64,000 nucleotides of DNA, taken from Cavia porcellus (lineage: Eukaryota; Chordata; Mammalia; Rodentia; Caviidae). Each line of letters starts with the position of its first letter. Position 1 is the first letter of the stretch. Below the pieces are notes generated by a model, which was not told the origin of the DNA, did not search any database, and saw only the letters and a list, made by a program, of their open reading frames with translations. The stretch covers positions 1,426,001 to 1,490,000 of the forward strand of contig NW_026947514.1 in NCBI RefSeq assembly GCF_034190915.1, in the 5' to 3' direction. The position numbers were made by a program, and so were the translations under genes. Below are positions 22,716-64,000 of this stretch, piece after piece.

Positions 22716-23071
22716 AAGTAGAAACAGCGGAGCCGTCTGCAGTGAGGGTCACAGCGTGCTCACCGCCTGGTTAGTGTTGGCTGGGCCCTGCAGGGCCCCA
22801 GGGAGCGCTGCCCAGGGTGTGTTGGGGGCGGCCACAGTGCACCCAGGGCAGGCACGTGTGGCTCCTCCTCCCTGCCCAGCGAGCTCAACAGGACAGTGGA
22901 AGCCACACGCAGGATTAAAGGGTTAACAGACTGTATGTATTGCACTACATGAACGCAGATGCTCGAGCTGCATTTCCAGCCCTGGCTGGGTAGCCCTGCG
23001 GTGCTGGGCGAAGCGAGCCGCTGGGTCATGGTCACAGGACCGATGTCCTCTACAGCTGGCTCTTACGTGCA
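22716..23071. other. short interval between convergent 3' ends
   Basis: Lies between the PPP1R13B polyadenylation region and the ZFYVE21 stop codon. Most of it should be ZFYVE21 3'UTR on the minus strand. On the minus strand an AATACA variant hexamer (plus 22935-22940) is followed by a GT-rich tgcgtgtgg, a plausible but unproven ZFYVE21 polyadenylation site. Confidence 0.45.
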
Positions 23072-31080
<8,009 letters not shown>

Positions 31081-32309
31081 GTAAGGGCGCGAGGTTTCTC
31101 GTGCCGGAACAACGGAGGAAGTCTTGGCCGCCACATCGGGCGGGGCGTGGAGCGCGCGGCGCGCGGTGCTCGGCGCTCGGAGGAACCAACCGAACCCGGA
31201 ATTCGCGGCGAGGGTGCGGCTGGGTCAGCGGGGTTCAGAGGCCATGGGGCAAGGCCGGGCTCAGGTGGGCGGGGCTCTTGCTAAACCCGTATGGTCGGGT
31301 CCCGCGGAACCTGACCTCGCGGGGCCGCGGCGTATGCAGCGCCGAGGGGGGAGCGCCCCCTTCGGGGCCCTCCACACATTTGGTTTTCGGGTTGGGTCTG
31401 TTGCGACGCAAGCGTGAGCGACCCGGCGGGGACTCACGGCGCTCACGTTGCCCTGGCCGGCCTGGAACTTGTGGTGCTCCTGCTTCAGCCCCTCCCCCCG
31501 AGTGTTGGGACCACCGGCCTGCGTCTCCACGCGCAGCTTGCTCTGGCGTGGAAACCTCGATTTGCCTGTTGTCTTGGAGGCCCAGCGACCTTGCCGGCCG
31601 GGCGCTCGCCCCTGCCCTCCTCCCTTCCCAGCGCTCCGCTACCCTTGTCCGAGTGACCCCTGCCCGAGAGGCGTCCTGGTGGCCCCGGGCTTCCGTGGCG
31701 TCTCCCCTCCTGCTGGCTTTCGCCCGTGGGGAGCTGACGTCCCCACAACAGCCGCTTGACGCCAGACCCCAGGTCTCGGCCTGTGACTAGAAGAGGCCTG
31801 GCTCCTTTGCAGCTCCTGAGTCGCCCTTGCGTTGTTCCCACGCGTCCTCCCTGTCACACTCTGGGGAGGGCAGGCGTCTGTGACCCCGCAGAAAGTGCAC
31901 CCTCGGGCTCAGGTGACCTCCAAAGTGCCTTGGTCAGCGTCGTGTCCAGCCCAAAAGGCACCAACCAAGCACGAGTAGCGTTTCCCAGCACTAGGAGGAC
32001 CTGGGGGTGGGAGACTTCTGTGACCCGGCCAGGCATCCCAGATCCCGTTGTTGCCGCCCAGGTCCCCATGGAGACCCACTTGAGGGACACCACAGCTGCT
32101 GTGGGTTTGTGAGCCCACCTTAGGCGGCTTGAGCGGCGGGACCCTGTATGTGGCTTGAGGTGAATTCAGCGCCTGTGAGGCCACAGCCCAGAGGACGCCT
32201 TTCCTTGTCCTGGGTATGGCAGGATGCCCCGTGACCCCCGGGATGTGGACCCGGGTCATGGGGTCCAGCAGCCCAGTGCAAGCCACCCACCTTCCTCGCT
32301 GTCTCCCAG
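31081..32309 (+). other. XRCC3: XRCC3 first intron (putative)
   Basis: GC-rich sequence between the putative non-coding exon and the exon with the start codon. A good acceptor, cgctgtctcccag, ends at 32309. No repeats or other exons recognised. Confidence 0.45.
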
Positions 32310-32356
32310 CCAGTGCGCCCTCTGCCCCACCCTGGGAAGCCGTCACCTGCAAAGAC

Positions 32357-32411
32357 ATGGAGCTGGACCAGCTGGACCTGAATCCCAGGGTCCTGGCAGC
32401 CCTGAAGAGAG
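32357..32411 (+). CDS. XRCC3: XRCC3 coding exon 1 (MELDQLDLNPRVLAALKR)
   Basis: ATG preceded by AAAGAC. Encodes MELDQLDLNPRVLAALKR and one base of an Ala codon; donor AGAG|GTGGGT. Start chosen by match to human MDLDLLDLNPR. Confidence 0.95.
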
Positions 32412-33146
32412 GTGGGTTCTTGTCCTGGGAGAGGCGCGTCCCCTGGAGGCCCTGGTCCTGAGTGTATTTGTGTCCCTGTTAGGAAGGCACCAGACTCCCC
32501 AGCTCTGCTGACTCCGTGGCTGTGGTTTTGTGCACTTGCTTGGCAGCGCTGGGGTGAAGCCTCCCTCTCCAACCTGTTCCGTTTTTGAGGCCGGGTCTCC
32601 TGAGTCACTGAGCTGGCCCTGCTGGGCTCCTCCTGCCACCCCTGCTGAGCTTCCTGGGCCCTGCTGCTGTGTAGGGCTGTGGCTCTGGGCCTCCTATCCG
32701 TTCTCCCTACCTCCTGGGGTATCTGTCGGGACTGCTGAACCTTAGGGTTCTGCCGGTTTACACATGGAACAGGGTCTGTCTGGGCTGTGTTTTCTTAGCC
32801 TCCAGCTCAGGTCATGGTCACAGGAAGCCTGCAGGCTCCGCAGGAGTGCCTCCTCTGCTTTGTCTTACGGGAAATGAACTTTCCTTAGGGTGCCCTGGTC
32901 CCCGATGCTGAGAGCCAGGGTGGACAGCAGGACCACCCTCCCAAGCCTGTTTTGAGTGAAAGTGCAGGGCGAGGGGGTCAGGCCTTTGGGCGTGTTTGAA
33001 ACTGCAGTCTGAAAGTTCTGCCTGGACCTTTGCTGTCTGTGTCTCTCGGTGACCAGACGGGGGTAGTCTGCGTGCCCTGTTGATGTGAAGCCACGGTCCC
33101 GTTTTTGCCTGGGTACTGGAGAGAACCACTGGGTCACAACCCTAGC

Positions 33147-33254
33147 TTTTTTTTTTTTTTTTTTTTTTTTTAATTAAGTCACCAAGTTTCCCAAGCTGGG
33201 CTCAAACTTGCAGACCTCCTGTCTCAAGTCTCCCTGGGTGCTGGGATTACAGGG
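33147..33254 (-). repeat. B1-like SINE, reverse
   Basis: Long T tract, then reverse B1 body ending ctgggtgctgggattacag. Confidence 0.85.
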
Positions 33255-33432
33255 GAGCAAAACGAGTGACTTCTTGTCTCCCTTGAGAGCATCCTAGTGA
33301 AACAGGGTGACTTACGGGGGGGGGGGGGACGCCTGAGGAGGAGCTGGCCCACCTCCACAGCTGCTGTCACTCCCGGGCTCCCAGAGCCCAAGGTCTAGCT
33401 CTCTGGTCACTTCTCTCACCCTGTAACTGCAG

Positions 33433-33570
33433 CTGGCCTGAAGTCCGTGAAGGAGGTCCTGCGTGTATCTGGACCTGACCTGCAGAGATGCACTGGCCTG
33501 TCCAGCCCCGACATCCAGCGCTTGCTGACAGCAGCTGCCATGTACCTTCGGGGCCACTGCGTGCTCACAG
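33433..33570 (+). CDS. XRCC3: XRCC3 coding exon 2 (GLKSVKEVLRVSGPDL)
   Basis: 138 nt, acceptor taactgcag, donor ACAG|GTAGAC. Encodes AGLKSVKEVLRVSGPDLQRC through LRGHCVLT, the N-terminal helix-turn-helix-like segment. Confidence 0.94.
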
Positions 33571-34118
33571 GTAGACAGTGACCATGCACAGGCTGGGTCC
33601 TGGCCTTGCTGGTCCTGCTCTGCAGGATCACAGTCTGGCATCCACGGAGGACACAGCAGGTCTCAGGGCCTTGGGCTGTGGTGTTGCCGCAGAGGCCAGG
33701 CCAGCAGAGGGACTTGCAGGGGTCCCTACAGTGTGGATGCTGCATCCCAGCAGGACAGGGTCTCTGCAGAGGGCCTCTCTTGTCTGCAGCTTGCAGTCCA
33801 ATGGGACCGCTGGCTGCTGTTGTCATGGGACTGAGTCACTCTGTGGCTCCTGCTGCTGCCACCAGCATGGGGGGATCACTCCCCGCAGGTTTCTCTGGCC
33901 CAGCCCAAGACACACCCTGACCTTGCCCAGGGTGCAGGTTCCTCCTTGGGGGCCTCATGTGTGCACTAACGTGGCTCTGGGCACTGCCTCAGGGTGAGGT
34001 GCGCAGGCAGCTGCTGCTCACACTGCCGCCGGGGGTGCCCAGGCGGGGCATCCCAGCTCAGTGGCCCTGGTCCAGGCTTCCTGGGCTGCCCCTTGTGACT
34101 AGCCACCTGTCCCCACAG

Positions 34119-34331
34119 TGCTGCAGCTGTACCAGCAGAGGGAGCACTTCCCCACGCAGCACCAGCGTCTGAGCCTCGGCTGTCCATGGCTGGACCGGTT
34201 CCTGGGTGGCGGGCTGCCCCTGGACGGCATCACGGAGCTGGCTGGCCGCAGTTCGGCAGGAAAGACCCAGCTGGCACTGCAGCTCTGCCTGGCTGTGCAG
34301 TTCCCGCAGCAGCACGGGGGCCTGGAGGCCG
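34119..34331 (+). CDS. XRCC3: XRCC3 coding exon 3, Walker A
   Basis: 213 nt, acceptor gtccccacag, donor GCCG|GTGAGT. Encodes [20 protein letters not shown], the Gly-rich [16 protein letters not shown] and Walker [16 protein letters not shown]. It is the most conserved XRCC3 exon. Confidence 0.96.
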
Positions 34332-34968
34332 GTGAGTGCAGGGCAGCCCCGGGCCAGGCCTGCACCGTACACACAGCCTAGCCTTGCCTGCAGAGCCAGA
34401 GGCCAGCAGTGCTGAGACGGCCGGGCCCATGTGCCCTAGGAGGCCCTGTCCTGTGCCCCCCAGCCAGTCCCAGGCTGCCTTGCCAAAGACACCCTCTCGC
34501 ATGTCCCCAAAATTCATCTCTCATTTCCTTTGTCCTGCTCTGTGCTGGGATGGGGACCAGGGCCTTCACACTCATAAGGTGGCCCCTTCTTAGGGTCTAA
34601 GCTGCCCAGGCCGGATCTGAACTAGTTCTGCCTCAGCCTCCTGTCTCCTCCGGGTCCACGTCCCACGCAGTGGGCAGGGCCTCTCACTGTGGTCCTTTGC
34701 TGGTGTCCTGCGGAGCACAGCGGCTTCCGTCTTCAGTCGAGGCTTTCCTCGCTGCTGCTGGTGTTTTTGGAGTCTTCAGCGCGCCCTGTCTGACCAAGGT
34801 GGTGAAGCTCTGCGCAGTTTTCTGTGTGGCTCCCAGCAGCCCACAGGAGGCAGCTGTCAGGATGCAGCACCTGTGCGCTCCCTGGCCTGCAACACCAGCT
34901 GGCCCAGCAGCATTTGGTGGAGAAACCACCCTTTCCCCATTGGCTCATCCTTGTGGCTACTGTTTCCT

Positions 34969-35095
34969 TTTTTTTTTAATGACAGGGTCTCCCTATGTAA
35001 TCCAGGCTGGCTGAACCCACGGTGTACCCCAGGCCAGTCTCGAATTTGTGACAGTCCTCCTGCCTCGGTCTCCCAAGTGCTGGGAGTAAAGGGGC
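34969..35095 (-). repeat. B1-like SINE, reverse, in XRCC3 intron
   Basis: gacagggtctccctatgtaa and gtctcccaagtgctgggagt, reverse B1. Confidence 0.85.
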
Positions 35096-35442
35096 TCACA
35101 GGGTGGCCAGGTTCTTGCCATCTGCGGGCTTTGGCGCAGGCTTCAGGTGACACCCCGCTTGTGACATGCTTTTGGGCTCTTCCAGGAGCAGGGAAGCCCT
35201 GGCCATAGCCACATGGCTGAGGCTATTGCACTAATGTCAGGAGACAGGGGGTCTCTGGGAACAAGGAAGGACCTTTGCAAAACCCCCATGGCCTGGCGGT
35301 CCCTATGTTGCACATGGCTGGCTCAGAGCCTGTGATGGGGCCACAGGTGGAATGGGGTGCAGAGGGCAGAATGAAGGTGGAGGACGTCCGCATGGGACAG
35401 CGGTGCCACCCATGGCAGACACAGTGGACTCTGGCTCCACAG

Positions 35443-35597
35443 GGGCCATCTACATCTGCACGGAGGACACCTTCCCCAGCAAGCGGCTCCGGCAGCTCAT
35501 TGCCCAGCAGCCAAGACTGCGCACAGACGTGCCAGCTGAGGTGATCCGGAACATCAGGTTCGGGGACCAGATCTTTGTGGAGCACGCAGCTGATGTG
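35443..35597 (+). CDS. XRCC3: XRCC3 coding exon 4 ([15 protein letters not shown])
   Basis: 155 nt, acceptor ggctccacag, donor GATGTG|GTGAGT. Encodes [20 protein letters not shown] through [15 protein letters not shown] is the strand carrying the catalytic acidic residue in RAD51-type ATPases. Confidence 0.95.
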
Positions 35598-35944
35598 GTG
35601 AGTCACCCACAGCCCCAGGAACACACACATGGCAGGCAGGGCTGGTGACCAGCAGGCAGCGGGAACGAGGCGGACGGCAGAGCTAGGTCACAGGTGGTAA
35701 CAGCCCTGCTGGGACATGAGACACAGCCCCTCCAATGGTGACCACTGGAATGGGGCTCACAGAGCCAGCCCAGAGGGACAGGGGGTACAGAGCCACAGCC
35801 CACTGGACACCCCCCGAGATGCTGTGGACAGAAGCCCCACAGTGCCACCCGGTGAGTGGGAGAGTGCAGGGGTTGGCAGTAGGAGCGTGCCTACCGCAGC
35901 TCCTGGCCCGTAGGACTCTGTGCTGGGAAGACACTGACTCGGAG

Positions 35945-36285
35945 AAGATGAGGGTAGAAACATTTACTTTTACAGACTTTACAGTAAAATACATCCTCAC
36001 ACAAACGCAGGAGCTAACGCATGAGCGGTGGCCTGGGAGGCCAGGCAGGTGTGATATGGGGTCCAGTGGGTAGCCCAAGGGACCACATGCTGCCTGCCAT
36101 CCTTTTGCCTGGCAGCACCAGGCTGGGTGTGCGTGGTGGTTAGTGCAGCCTCCCCGGCGCCGTCTGGAGGCCAAGCGAGCACTCCGAAACTGAGGGCCCC
36201 GTCCTCACCCTGGCTGTCTGGGGCCAGCTCTGGGCCACCACGGTGGTGGCAGCGGCGTCTGGTATCCTGCAGCAGGCCGGGCCAG

Positions 36286-36288
<3 letters not shown>
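35945..36288 (-). other. KLC1: KLC1 terminal exon of long isoform: stop codon then 3'UTR
   Basis: Acceptor cttctccacag at 36289-36299 is followed at once by TGA (36286-36288), so exon 14 ending AAT joins directly to a stop codon. The rest is 3'UTR. An AGTAAA variant hexamer at 35962-35967 (minus) may end it; the 3' end is uncertain. Confidence 0.7.
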
Positions 36289-63888
<27,600 letters not shown>

Positions 63889-64000
63889 TCTAGAATGCAG
63901 AAGGAAAAGAATTAGACATCTTGTCAACGGCTTCACTTCTGTCACACTGCTGGACAGTCAACATTTGTAAATGCTTTTAAATTACATTTTATAGGTAAAT

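Overview
This is a mammalian nuclear locus with four intron-rich protein-coding genes, not a bacterial or viral sequence. By exon content and order it is the region orthologous to human 14q32.33: PPP1R13B (ASPP1), ZFYVE21, XRCC3 and KLC1. The interspersed repeats are tRNA-Ala-derived ID-like SINEs, B1/7SL-like SINEs (several with the internal tandem duplication typical of rodent B1) and L1 fragments. This points to a rodent. The ID consensus (gctggggatttagctcag followed by a cggcataagc or tggcttaagc form) does not look murine, so I favour a non-murid rodent, possibly a hystricomorph; the order-level call is firmer than the family.

Layout. 1-22.7 kb (+): the 3' part of PPP1R13B, thirteen coding exons (3092-21665) and its 3'UTR. 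The N-terminal exons and promoter lie left of the window. 23.07-30.69 kb (-): complete ZFYVE21, seven coding exons, 234 aa, tail-to-tail with PPP1R13B. 30.69-31.08 kb: CpG-rich head-to-head promoter for ZFYVE21 and XRCC3 with six CCAAT boxes in a mirrored arrangement. 32.36-37.58 kb (+): complete XRCC3 coding region, seven coding exons, 378 aa, with a 26-nt microexon and a C-terminal extension relative to the human protein. 36.29-63.89 kb (-): KLC1, coding exons from the start codon to two alternative C-termini. One terminal exon sits at 42.7 kb (10-codon tail, 560 aa). The longer form (616 aa) runs antisense through the 3' half of XRCC3 and ends inside an XRCC3 intron. The KLC1 5' non-coding exon and promoter lie right of the window.

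The genes act in separate processes: p53/PP1-linked apoptosis control (PPP1R13B), phosphoinositide-dependent endosome and adhesion biology (ZFYVE21), homologous recombination (XRCC3) and microtubule cargo transport (KLC1). They are linked by transcription geometry: one shared promoter, one convergent pair and one antisense overlap. All reading frames were checked across splice junctions and close exactly. Two introns, one in PPP1R13B and one in KLC1, have GC instead of GT at the donor.

I found no undescribed biological system. The items most worth a second look are the XRCC3 C-terminus and microexon, the GC-AG introns, the KLC1/XRCC3 antisense ending, the mirrored NF-Y-type promoter and several well-preserved nested retrotransposon insertions.
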